In this document: piece after piece, positions 27,154 through 41,246 of the stretch
How positions within the stretch are numbered: the first letter of the stretch is position 1
Layout of the letters: each line of letters opens with the position of its first letter
Source: Psettodes erumei
Lineage: Eukaryota > Chordata > Actinopteri > Pleuronectiformes > Psettodidae
Length of the DNA: 64,000 nt
Assembly: GCA_016785225.1 (NCBI GenBank)
Contig: JAFBJZ010000357.1
Location: forward strand, 2,609,501 to 2,673,500
Reading direction: 5' to 3'
The notes under the pieces: generated by a model
What the model was told of the DNA's origin: nothing
The model's database searches: none
What the model saw: only the letters and a program-made list of their open reading frames with translations
Position numbers and translations under genes: made by a program

Positions 27154-27189
<36 letters not shown>

Positions 27190-29970
27190 GGGGTGGGGGT
27201 GGGGTGGGGGGGCATAAACATATACAGTTTATTGGCTGCACAAGTCACTCCACTTTAATGCACTATTGTAAAAGCACTCTAGACAGCCCAGAGGCCAATT
27301 CCATCCCGACCCTGAAGTACAATGACCAGCGTGTATTTCCTTGATAACTCAATAAAAATGTTGCCAAAAAATACATTTCTGAGTGTGTACCAATACAGCT
27401 GAGATGCAGACCAGTCACAGATTTTATTGGTCCTGGAGGTAATAAATGTGAAAGTGATATTGTAATGAAGGCAGTGGCTGCCTGAGAGACTTTAGGGCTC
27501 CTGGCTTACACTACTTCATGGTCGTATTAATAAAGCTGAGTGGAATGAAGGAAGGGCCGGGGGAAATGCCCGCTCCCCGCTCTCACTGTTTTTCTGTGGC
27601 CTCCTCTACACATTATTATTCATAATCCATCCATCCTTTCTTCTCCCTCTTTCCGCCTCTCACTTCTTGACCTCTCCCTAATCAGCAAACTGCTGTTAAC
27701 AATCCCTCCTCCAGCATTCCTCCACCTCCTCCATTGTCTTCTTCAGTTCCTTTGTTGCAGCTAGTTATTGTAATGTGTCTCTCTTTGCCACTGTCGACCT
27801 CTTAAAGCTCCAGTGCACTCCAAACAAAATTGAAGCCGTTGAACTGCAGTCTAAAGCCTGAGCACTCAGTTTGCCTCCTTGTTTCTTCTTTTAATGGCAC
27901 CCAAAGCAAACGGAGGGGGGTTTTGGCAAGTCCAGCCTCCAGCGGGGTGGGGGAAAGTTAAAAGAAAACTATTTCTAGCCCAAACAGACCCCAACAATAT
28001 ACACACAACATTACTGATCACTTGCAGGTAATAATACATTTTGGAAATGTAAATCATCAGATGCACAGGGCATTCTTTCTCTGGTCAGCATTGTGTCAGC
28101 GCAAACATTCTTATTTTCCTGCAGCATACTGTGGCCTGAAAGTGTGTTCTATGCAGCCCCCCCCCCACACACACACACACACCTCATCTCTCTCACCTCT
28201 GCATCCAATTTTACTTCAAAATTATCACCCCCCACCTCCCCCCCTCCTCCACATCACACCACCTCTTCTTTTTCTCAGCTCCCACATCTTCCTCTCAGTC
28301 TTCACTAATTGTCTCTCTACTTCTCCCTCTCTCGCTGCACAACTTCTCATCATCCGTCCTTCTCTCCATTTAGCTCTCTCTCCCTAGTAGACTGCTCTCT
28401 CACTCACTCTCCAGACTTTCTCTCTGGTGTTAGCTGCGAGCTGCAATATCATGTGAGCAGAATGTCAAGTGCTTCCAGACAGACAGACACACACATGCTT
28501 TCCCTCACACAGTCATTTGTGGGATTACACTTACATCATGGACATACATGAAGAGACAAGAATGTAAAAACCAAAACAAATGCACAAACATTTATGCACA
28601 TAAATATCCGTAACTTTAATTTAAAAGAATGGCTAAAATTAGGAGGAGATATGAAGCTCCAGCCATCAGCCATCTTAGCTTACAAAACGTGAGTGGGTAT
28701 CAGGGTGTACAGCTCACCTGGCTCTGACCAAAAGTCAAAAAATCTGCCAACCATTTGATACAATGCCAATCCTTTGAGGGTCACAGGGGGGCAGCGCCAG
28801 CTGACACATACAGACTACAAACAATTCACACCCACAAGCACACCTGCAGCAACCCCCACAGACACAGGGAGAACATACAAACTCCACACAGAAAAGGCCC
28901 CACCAAACTGGGGTTCAACCGAGAACCTTCTTGCCACGAGCCCTTGTTACATCGAATCAGTACATAAACATTTGTGAGCTTTACAGCTGCTGGTAGCCAT
29001 TTTTTTACAGACATAATAATGGTGAATGGATTTCCAAATATGGAATATGGATCTGTTTATGGTGGAGGGCTGTATGGGGCAGCAAAAATCTAAATCTAGT
29101 GCTGAAAGAAGGTGGGTGTGGAAACACCTGGAGCCCACTGATTCTCCCTTGACTTTTGTAGAGTGTATGAACACACAATCATAAACGTGATGAGGGGATA
29201 AAAAAGAGCCATCAGGCTTCAGAGCTGTACTCACTCTGTCTTGCCAGTAAAACTAGAGGTTTGAACTAAAAGTGCAAGTTGAGCGAGAACTACATCAGTA
29301 TTCCACTGGGTAAGTGGGGCGTTTTAAGAGGTTGTATCTGGTGTGACAGATGATTAGGCAGCAGGGCTGAGGTCAATTATCGTGCAATTTACATCATTCA
29401 GGAAGTGATTTGTCTGGAGAAGTATTCTAGCTGGGTGGTTTTCACTTACAATGGAATTATAAAGAATGAGAAGTCAGTGAGTAAGAGTCAGTGCCCTAGA
29501 GTTTAAAATTACATTTTTTGACTGTGCTGACTCCAGTGCAGTTTTTTTTCTGTGGTGCAGGAAGAAAAACTGCTGGGAAGACCGATGAGCCAGTAGCCAT
29601 TCAGTAACCAAAATGCAGTGACAAAATTCAGTGGTCTGATGGTTTGATGTGGGTTAAGGAAAATGTGTGCATGCAGAGCAAACAGCTTCTTTTGTGTTGT
29701 TATGTTGTGTGGTAAAAAGGTTCTTCTCTGTGTGACTCATGAAAGTGAGATTTGCACTCCAGGTCCAAAACTGCTGCACGTTTGAAGATTGCTGATTAAA
29801 ACTAAGTGACCATGTACTGCAGGTATTTAAACTTTAGCATAGTTGTAGTAACGTTGGGGCTTAGTTTATGTCTGCAGTTTTGTTGTTCAAAAATTCCTCC
29901 AATGTTTTCACATTTCATGAATAAACAGGACAAGGTCTGCTGGCTTGGCAAGAAAGCAGTAACGTAGGCA

Positions 29971-30017
<47 letters not shown>

Positions 30018-30212
30018 GGGGGTCTCACCGACAGTGAGGGATCGTGGGAGGTGTAGCTGGCCCAACGTTCATTCTCGAGCTCCTCCATCACCTACAGTAT
30101 GCATGGAGAAAGTGGTGGAGTTTATTCATCTACTGCGAAGACACTCACACACACACATACTGCCCACACTGATTGGTATGCATGTGGGAAAGGATATAAA
30201 TACACACGCGCA

Positions 30213-30248
<36 letters not shown>

Positions 30249-33200
30249 GAGTTTATGTACACACTTACTCCAACACTCAGACAAAACACACCTGGTTCAT
30301 GGCGCTCTTCAGCCAGGTATCCACAGAAACCCCCACTTGTCGTAAAAGGTCCAACCGAGCCTCAGCTTTCAACTTTATTGTCTTTGGGGAGAGAAGCCAA
30401 TAAGAGTGTTAAGGACATAACGTACATCACTGACTTACAAAGATTTCTCCTATAAGAAAGAACAAGTTAAGAACTTGGGTATGGTATGAGGTGGGTCCGC
30501 TTTTTATTTAAAAGGGGAACCTATTTGAAATGTGTCCAACTGCATTAATTATGGATGCAAAAACAAAGCACTGGAAAAAACCTGTAATTTCAGTTTAAAT
30601 CAAAGGTAGCATCCCAAACTGTCAGTGTAACAGTAGCTATTAAGCAGACTGACAATGGTTGCAGCCAGTTTGGTCTCAGTTTCCCTAATTTATTTTTACT
30701 TCTTTCCCAGTGATGGACAACTACCCCTTATATTTAGCACAGATGAAAAGATACAAATATTTTTTTTAACAAACACAAGGCAGTAACAATATAAGTAGCT
30801 ATTAGCGAGCATCTCTATTTTCAGAAAGTACCCAGACGAGAGCCATTTCTCACATCCAGTGAGTTTCTTGAAGTGACACAGGGAGACGGTGTGAAAGTGA
30901 ACCTGCACACAGAGCAGACATCGCACTAAGCAGCTGTCACTCGTCACACCTCTCTTCTTTTAAGCTGAACAGTCGCTGTTCTGAAGTTGAACTTTGCAGC
31001 CATCTTCAAATCAAATAAGTGTCCTTTCAGCTGTACTGCACTGAACCAGATTTGCACTCCCAAAATGTATTGAATCTGAGTCATGGAGTCTCAGAACTTG
31101 CCACACTTTCTTTTAATGAACTGTGAAACACTGGACATATGCTGTGTTCTTTCCTAATGAGATGCTATGACGAGGCTCCAACCAGCAGTGGGGAAACCCC
31201 TGAGACTTACAGACACTGTCTCGCCTCCTCAGCGCTCTCTTTCATCTCTGATCCTTCCTCCCTTTGTGGCCGCCTTTCACCATTTCATCAATTTGCTCCT
31301 TCGTTACCCTCTCCATTCCTTTCCCACTGATGCTGACAGAGCAGATTGATAGCTGCTGCCCTCCTCCCACACAAACTCCCCAGCTTTGATCAATAACGCA
31401 CCTGAGCCTCTTGAATGCCTCCATTTCCCCCCCTTTTTGTTAGCAGCACCAAACAAATGCTGGAGGGGAGCAACAGCCTTTGCTGCTGCTGTTGAACCAT
31501 TAAAATACGGGATTAAAGAGGAAAGTTCAAATATGGGATTACCTGTGCAACAGTACATTAGGTAAAGTCAATGAGATCACTGGGCAGTAGAGCTGGGCAG
31601 CTGTAATCAATAAAATTGACAGAGAAGTCGACAGAAAAATACATGGAGAGATAGACAGGTGGAGACACACTGCAGGAAGCTAAATCAGCTGTGTGCCTAG
31701 AAACAATACTGTTCTTTAAAAAGGGCTGCTCAAAAGATGAGAACAGAAAACGCTTCTTGGGAAAAGCCATGGCATCTACTGGTCACAACAATCATAAAGA
31801 ATATAAGAAGTCCCCATACAAACTGTATGCAAGGTATTACAAGACAATGGCAGAAATATGAACAGCTCCTTCTGTTTACCAAAATCTGGCAGCGAGGATA
31901 AAATGAGACAATATTTCTGGTCAGTTTTCCGGGTTCTTGTGAGTACGGTCAGCTTGTGCTGGAACGTGTCTGGGTGGGATCAGCGTCCTGGTGCCTCTTG
32001 TCTGTCTGAGGGTTTGTGATGCCACGTGTTAATGAGGCCAGATCGTGTCATGGAGCCAGTATGAGAGCAGCCTTCAACAGCTCATTAGTATGAAGGCAGC
32101 CTTTTGCCTCAACTGTTCTCACTCTCTCACCTTCTAAGAATCTCTTAGAAAGAGGAGGCAGGGAGGCCAATAATTACAGAATTTGAAAGTGGAAGCAGAC
32201 AACTTTTGTAATTCACTGATTTTTTAGAAATAATGCCAACTGAGTGTCAATTTGGAACCTTCAAGTCCCAGAGCTCTTACAGTCAAGTCAATGCCTGCTC
32301 AGTTGCCTCATTTGCCTCCACTGACGGGGCTCTTTTTCTTTTGCCGTAGTAGAGCTTCCACAGCTTCTCTGGTTGTTCTGCCGTCTGCCCTTTATGGTAC
32401 CTGGGGAAAGCTTCCCACAGCTACAGGCAAAACAAAAGCACAATCCTTTTTTTGTTTTGGTTGCACAATGGCATTTTGTGCCAAAAATTAATCATGTATG
32501 TATGAATGTATCACTTGGAGCCCAAAATCACCAAGGTAGTGCTTGTTCTTACATTGATTTCAGACAGTAGGAATAAAATCTCTTTTCGTTATAGATTTTT
32601 GTTTTTCTCCAGAAGGAATTTGCTGCAAACTCATTCTAATGCCTTATTTTAACTTCATTTCCCTTCATCTCTGGTGCATGTTTTTAGATAGACAGACAGA
32701 CACACATATAAATATATAAATGTATGATGTGTTGCATTTATGTTCCGGTAATTTTCCATTTACTTTTACTCTAGTACCTATCACTTCAATCAGGCTGTGA
32801 CACTTTTGTAACAGCAATAACTATTCCAGTAATTTTGGAGAAAGACGTTCACGGCCTCTCCTTTCTGTATCCAGAGTCTTATATCAAGCACTCAGACAGA
32901 GGCCATAAAATCAGATCAGCATGTGTAGAGCAGAGAACACATAACTCTACCCTTTCTTTCAGCGTTTATTGATTCCCTTCCACCAGAGGCGAGAAACAGA
33001 GGATGCCTCTGAAGACTGAAGTGCATTGTGTTGGACACTGCGGATAAGATTTAAAGATTTAAAAGACACAGAAATAGATTGGAATTTCAGAAGTTTGTAT
33101 TGTTTGTTTCTTTAAATGGTCTTCTGTGACAATAACTAGAGACTAAGAAATTAAATTACACCTTAATCTTCTATGAAGTGCAATCCTACTATTACGTCAT

Positions 33201-34813
33201 GGTATGTTCATCGAGGTAACAGCCTCTGTGGCTTTGTAAGACATTCTTAAAATAACCCTAAACTCAGGATAAACAGTTTCTGGATTATGGTTTATAGATG
33301 ACGAATAGGTCTACAAATTCTTGAAAGTTGCCCAAAATTCAAGGCAGTGATATTCATTCTTCTGCATTCTGTTTTCTATAAAATATCCAGATGGCAAATT
33401 TTGGAACAAGACAAGAAACTCTCTTACTATGTACAGTACATTAAAATCAGAGAGTAGCTTGAACAAAATGGCTTCTCAAATAAACCAAATCTTTTTATCT
33501 CTTGCAGATTCACCAGCAGTTTGACGGGCACTAAATGATGGTCGCATCTTTTAGCACAGACATTGAGTCCAGTTATTGATTGTGGGATTCAGTTGGCCAT
33601 CAAAGCATTTAAGATGGTGTCACAAGGAAAGTAGGCAATTTATGAGAAATCAGTAAATGAAGACAGGCGGCGAGACAAACTACGCTATCATTTAATCTTT
33701 ATCTCTTAATTGCTGGGACCAACTTTCTGTCCTTAAGCTTGCATTTCCAACACACTGCTTTTGAAATACCAATGAGGTTTTATCTTATGACACCGAATTA
33801 TAAACCTGGATTATGACCCAGCAAAACACACCATGATGAATTTCTGCACTGAGTAAAGGTGCCACAAAAATATCTTTTAATCCACACAATCCACATTCAT
33901 AGGATTGTTATAATCGGCTTTGTTTTAAGACATCATGAATCCTTATTCTGTGCTCTTAAATGTTTAATATGTTCCAATTTTGTATTTTCCACACAGTGTA
34001 TGTCCTTGTAAGGTCTGAAACAATGGGATAGCACGGCCGGTTTGAAATGTTTTACATACCAGGAGGCAGATGAAACTTCTCTATTCTATCAGTAAGGTCT
34101 GTTGCATTAGCTACATGCCAAAACAACACTCACACATGTAGTTTAACACATTCCAAGAACAAGGTGAGGACAGCGGTTGTCCTCCCCACGTCCCTTGGAA
34201 CTGGCCCGTTACATTTGGTCGTGTGTACGGAACCAGGCCCAGGAAGATAAATGTGAACCATATCCAAAGATGAGGGCTCAGTCTGACTGAGATCCTGTGA
34301 GATCTCTGTCACTTTGAGACCAGCACTGCAATACTTTACCTGTGACTGGCTAACATTTTGGTGCGGTGATCTGGATCAATGATGAATAACAATGTGACCA
34401 TAATAAATTATGCTGTTTCAGAACTGCAGGTTTCTTCAGTCTGTTTTTGGTCTTCCAACAAAATAATCAGGCTAACAGGAAATAGTTGGACTTCTTCACT
34501 GCTAATTTTCCAGCCTATCTTAATTTTCTTGCTAGCGAGGTATTGAAATGGCTCCTGCAAAATGCCTGCTGGGATGTAGCTGGGACACCGTGCTAAAGGA
34601 AAGAATGGCACTATCACTATCCAGATAATGATGTAATCAAACCTGGGTAATGTCTTTTGTACCACTTTCACTCCCTTTATAATCCTGTGATAAGAGCTCT
34701 GTGATGAAGCCATTTGTACCAAATGAGCTCATGAAATATTCATCATCTTACTCAAGGTAATGCAGGCCTGGAAGAGCAAAGAACAGCAGACAGACACAGA
34801 CTGAAGCAGAGAG

Positions 34814-34849
<36 letters not shown>

Positions 34850-35775
34850 TGGCGTAGGAAAAGGACGGTGTGGTCACAGCACAGTCTCTTTTGTAGAAAG
34901 TGAGATCACAAGCCACCGCTAAAATAAATAATGAGCATAAGTGCATAAAGAGTGGTAATGCTACACAGTATATGCTCAATCAGGAGGATGTGATCACACA
35001 GAGGTTAATGTCAATGCTAATATTTTTTTTACCAAACCTGACAGCAGAGGGTGCCAGATATGTATGTGAAAGACTAAATATCAAGGTAGGGAAGGGAGAA
35101 AGTCTGACAAGCAAACTGAAGGACGGAGAGGAAAAGGCACAACAGCGCAAATACTTGTGAGAGGTAACAGAAGCAGAACTGAGGCGAGGGAGATGAGAGA
35201 TGATGCAGTGTGCTCATTCATCGCGTCACGTGCTGGATCCGTGAGAATCAATATCTAAATGATAGATATCTCTGCAAGTGGAAAGTGTTGAAGGAAAGGA
35301 GAGGGACTGTGAGCGTGAAGTGAAGAGATGCTGAGAAGGGAGGAAGGGCCAGGCGTGCATGAAAAAAAAAAAAGAAAAAAAGTAAGAAAGTAGAGAAAAA
35401 AAATGAGATGAAATTGCACATTACATGTGATAGTTTAAATATAATAGCTGAGCTATATACAGCTGTACTGCTGTCACACCTGTGTGCTGTCACAGTGAGA
35501 CTGACAGAAAGCAAATGTATTTTGAAACCTGCCCAGCTGAACAGAATGCAGCGGGGGATAAGAATGATCTAATAACTGGCATGATGTAACATCTTCTGTG
35601 ATGTGAAAGGTTGACTGATCGATCCAGCGCCGTGTTCCTTAATTGCACCCTGCTACATCAGATATGCTGATGAAAGCCATTCGTCATTCACTGCAAATAC
35701 TGGGCAGAGGAAACATGACATGGCTGAATTTCATGCTGTCACTGTGACAGAGGGTTTGCCTGCTACACACTGATG

Positions 35776-35806
<31 letters not shown>

Positions 35807-36564
35807 TCCAGTTCCCACCTGTTTGGATGGAGAACCAAGATAAAACCCATATGAACATGGGGAGAACTTTACACAGGAAGGTTCAAATTCAAGCATAGAC
35901 CAAGTGACAGTTTTTCCAAAGTGTCTCAAAGAACCGTCACAGAGCGTTTTACTGATATGGCACAAGACATACTGAGATATTGAATGAACAACCCTGGACA
36001 CTACCATCTGACATCACCAAAGAGAAGCAGTTCTAGCCATGGCATTAGAGAGGTGAGTGTGATATATGTGCCCGAGGAAAATGAAATGGACTCTGTTAGG
36101 AAAAAAGTTGCCACCCCTGCGCTAACATTGTAGAATTTTTCCTCTGTTAAATAGCTTTGCAATCACCAATGGAGGTTGAGAGACACACACCTCAGCTTTG
36201 CGTATGTTTTCTTTGGTGTCTTCTATCTTCAGCTCCAGATCGAGTCTGCCTTGCTCTGTGGTGGGCAAGCCGTGGCTCTCACACTCCTCCAGAGACTGAA
36301 AACAACACACGCACACACGACTTGATTAAAGATCGAGTGCGCATGTGTTTCAGATATTGCATCTCACATGGGTGACAAATGTGAGTATATGAGCGTGTCC
36401 ATCTTACTCTCTTGTAGTGAATGATGTTCTTGTGCTCCCTGGCCACTCTGGTCGCCCACTTCCGGGCCTCCTTGTTCAGACTGTGCTCCTCCGTCGTCCC
36501 CGTCTCCGACTCCAGCTGCCGACTCTAACAGAGACAAACACACACATTCCAGACAGGCGGGGGT

Positions 36565-36604
<40 letters not shown>

Positions 36605-39600
36605 ACCCAGCCCCGCACATGTACACGTGCCAACACGGCAGGCAAACACACACAACAGTGCACACGTAAGTACAGTATCAGCTGTAACGACACAAGATGT
36701 TTGATATGGAGAAGCTGTTAATTAAGATTAAGAAAGTGTGAGAGAAATACTGTTCCTTCCTCAATTAACATGCTCTATCGCAAATCACATGTGAAAGAGC
36801 ATGTGTGAGTGTCTGTGATGAGACAGCAGGAGGTACATAGCAACAGAGCTTTTTTTTAGATACAAAACCGCATATGTGGAGCTGTTAAAATCTGCATGGC
36901 TTTCCAATAAAACATTTGATCAAACATTTATTGTAACCATATGGCAATTTTTCTGTCTACATGCCTCATCACTAATCTGTCACTTACCAAAATGTTTTAT
37001 TTTGAATAATATTTCTTAATGAGGGTTCGAAGAACATTTAATTTAGCATCATCTGTGCATTTGCTGCTTTTTTAAATTTTAGTTTCTTTATTAAAATCAA
37101 TTTCCCCAAAGATCAGTGTTAAGATACCTGTCAATGTTTTTCTTGTATATAAATGTCTCTCAGACTAGGTTGTTTCATTGACGTCAGCCATAGATATGAA
37201 TCACACAGGGAATCAACGCTGATACTTTTTCATACTGTGTGAAATCAGCCTAAAACCAGATCAGAATCTAATCTTCTAATCTCTGCTCTGTGTAAGTGAC
37301 AAGTTCACCGAGTGTTGGTAAATCCTTCAGTACATATTAGTAGCCTGTAATGTTTCAAAAATGATCAACACTGTAAAGTGTGACATCTATTCTGGCTATG
37401 GGCAGAAAAAAACAAAGTGAGTCTCAGGAAGTACAAGCATTCTGGGTCACTGATGTGCACTCACAGGACCTTTGGGGCTGGGGTTCCCATAATCTGATAA
37501 TAAAAGTGTGTTAGCCAGACTAAAGTACATGATATTTTAATTGCGCGTTTCCATGCACATCATATCTATTAATTATGTGCCACTGCAGCAACAAGGGGGC
37601 ATAAATCTGGCTAAGTATAGGTGTGAAACGAAGAGCTCTACACTGGAGATTTAAAGCTTAATTATGTTCAGGCGCAGGAGCATGACAGGGAGTTAAGGCA
37701 CAGAGGCAGAAAACTCGATTAAAACAGTGGCTCTGAACTGGGTAGTTGTAGAGAGTATGGCTAATTGGATAGTGTGCTAAGATGACTGGAATTATATTAA
37801 CAATAACAGAGTAAATAGGAGTTTCTTTCAAATGCCCTACCACCATCTCCAGTACATGCTGTCAGCAAAATGCGAGAATCTTCCCCTTCAAGTGACTTTT
37901 TGTGAGGCTGTTTGTTTAGGATTATTTATTCTGAACAAAAACTATATGTTACTCTTAAAACATGCTGGTAAGCCTGTAAAAAGTAACTTTTTAAAAACAT
38001 TTTTTGATGGCCATCTTATTCTAAAAGCATTTCATATACTGTAACTTCATTCAAATGTTCTGCTGGTCATTGTGAAACAGCTGATAAAGAGTTGTACAGC
38101 GTGATCTAATTAAGGAACATTAAACAACATGGTACAGTGCAAAATATTACTTTCCTAATCAGACTGCCGTTTAAATATTTTTTTAAATGTTAACATGCAA
38201 ATGTCATATTTCACTTATTAAATTAAGGCCACAATGATGTATTGTGATAACTGTGATAGATTGGCTTGCCAGCTAAGGGAAATGTAAAGTACAGGACAGG
38301 GAATTCAAAATGTTGTGATCATACTGTAGTTAAATAACAACCTCCACTGTCATAATAACAGTCATTTAGTCTCGTGTGTAGAGCAACTGTGTTATTAAAG
38401 GTGTGAGAATGAACTGTGTCACAGTGGAGTTCGGCACTGGTAGGAAAAGTGTTTAAAAGTCTAAACTCTGGGTCCTTGTGGCCCACTCTGAACACTTGTT
38501 TGTAGGTCTTTACCATCATATTACTATGGAGGGCAAAAAAATCAACAACAAAATAAGCTCTGAACCCAGGGATGCTTTTGACAGTAAAAAGCCACTACTG
38601 TCTGTTCCCATGCAGGTTTGCATCATTTCACAAGAGTCCCAGGCTGTCATTGTTTTCGAAAAATGCACCTCTCTCCGCGGCTTGCAGAGACATACTGCTG
38701 CCTTGACTAATAAAATACATCATGTCGCACAACACCTGTAGCAGCGTTTCTGCGTAAGCGGGTTTAATGGATTTTTAACAGCACTGGGACCCTGAGACTC
38801 CAGGGCATCCGCACAACCTGCAGAGGAGGAGAGAGTTGTGTGCTCTGGCTCTGGCTAATGCATTGCTATGACTGGACATTTTGTGTGGCTGAATGGCCAA
38901 GAGAGAATACAAACCAAACAAATGAATGGTGTTATCATCCTGAACAAAAGATGTGTGCAGGTAAAGAACGGCGTGTGAACCACAACACAATGACCACATC
39001 CGAAATTCAATTTTGATTTGGTCTTACTTTTAGTATCGTTTACCATTTAGGTTTCAATCAAATACAGACTCGCAAACAAGACGAACAACGAGAATGAAGA
39101 ACATAAAAATGGACTATGTCCTGAACCCATAGCACACTATAAATGTGCAAAAAAAAAAACAAAAAACACACGTGAACATGTGGCTTATTCTGTCTACAGG
39201 AGGGCGACGATGGCGTAGAGATATTTCAGCAGATGACGCAACAAGGTTACAGCATCTGATGAATCATCTGGCGCTGGGACCACTTTGCTCGCCAACACAT
39301 GACGGTATGACAGCATTACAGTGCTGTGATCCCACAGTCATAACTGCGGTGTTCAGTAATCCAGCAAATGCAGCTCTCTTGTTTCATTATTATAGAGCAA
39401 CAAGAATTTGCAGGGTATAAAGAGCTCTCATAATAATTACACTTCAACACAGACAGTTAGTTTTAATCTTGCTCCTGAAAAACGATGCCTCACACATCTC
39501 ACAGTTCATCCATTTGCAAGCACGAGGATGAAGGAAGGTAGATAAGGTAGGGCAGGTAGGAAAGGTCATGGCAGTCAGCTGAATTAGAGTATATAAGGTA

Positions 39601-41205
39601 TTAAGAAATGTAATAAGTATATAGTGTTATATAGCATATAAGTATTAAGAAATGGAAAACAAAATTGCTGGTCTTTACTCTGGTATTGCACAAGCCACAC
39701 CCAAATGACAAGAAAGGTTACTCAGTCTGAACCAGTTATTCACCACTGAACACATACTTGTTATGTTTGCTTGAATTTGTTTGGACCAACAGTGGTCATG
39801 ATGTTGTAAGTGTAACTGTAGCCACACCTGGATTGTTCATGGTCATGGTCAGGATACTGTGACAAATGGACATGGGGATTATGATAATTAATGTTCCTTA
39901 CAATAACTTTTACTATCATAAAGTAAAAAGGTCTAGTTAATCAGAAAGCATTGTGCCAATAATAATGCACATGAAGACATTCAAAGTGATTCATATATTA
40001 CCAGTGTCGTGCTAAAACATTTATCACAGCCTCCGTTTTTAGAGTTGAAATTCATTATCAAGCGACGGAGCAAAGCTGTGTTTGGTAAGACATGAACAAG
40101 TGAACGCTTCCTAAAGTACACGTTCAAGTAAATGTTACCGGGGGGGAGCAATATATTCGGACATGAAGCGGGTGATCGATGGTTTGTGTCAGGAATGAAG
40201 ATGGGAAAGCTAACAACAGTTAAGACTACCTGTGCCAGGGTCATTCTCATGGCACTGACGGGCGACGGCTCAATGTCCACCAACTGCTGCACCGAGCTCA
40301 GGGTCTGGCACACACACACACACGCACGCACACATACACACACACACGCACACACACACAGGCAAGCACCCGAGCACCCACACGCCCCGAAGCAGCAGCG
40401 CAAGCACACAACACACAAACACAGGAGGAGGGGTTAATGGGGAAAAAAGTTTAGGGAAAAGTGTTAGCAAAGGTCGAAGAGGATTAGGAAGACACAGGGA
40501 AGGAAAAGCACATTGTTACACAGAGAAATGTTAATATACCAGAGAAAAAGAGAGAAACTGAGAGAGTGAAATATAGCAAGAAGCTGAGAGACAAGAGCAA
40601 GAGCACAAAATGAGTCAGACACAGGAGAAAAGGCGAGCTACTGTATAAAGGAACTAGGACCAGTGTCCACTGGGAGACATCTCTTTTTAAAGGCAGCATT
40701 ACTTAACAAGTCTCCAGGGGGGTGAGACAGCATGATTCCCACGGCTCCTTTATGATCACACAGACGCTGATCAATGGACAACACATGTAATATGGAATAT
40801 TTTTAACATCCATTTGATTTGAAAAGATTTCTAGATTAGCTTGTGTAAATAATAAAACAAAACCCAGGACTACAAAGAGAAGTTCCCAATGGACACACAA
40901 ACTTTTGCATTTAAATGATTAAAACTAGAACACAGAAGATCCGTGCTTCTATCTTTATATGTCACCAGACACTGTCTAACTGGACAGCTCCATCCAGAAC
41001 TGTTACCATGAGGAAACATTCCAAAGGCTCAAGGCCAAAAAGCAAAAGATCGCTGGAGAGAATAAGAACGATCAGAAAATCAGGATAATGAAGGTACATG
41101 ATTGCTGTTTCAGTGGTTCAGCTGAACGCAATGAACTAAGGACTTGAGCCACAGATGTAAAAAAAACTATATTGGAGGGGACAGAAAAAGTAGGAGGATC
41201 GCTAG

Positions 41206-41246
<41 letters not shown>

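Larger units (their letters stand above)
25913..30028. other. fchsd2 intron, repeat-rich
   Basis: This 4.1 kb intron holds an imperfect TG tract (26482-26516), the dispersed repeat at 26878, the G tract, a C/CA-rich pyrimidine stretch (28158-28420) and a SINE-like element (28755-28945). No further exon with family similarity was seen. Confidence 0.5.
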
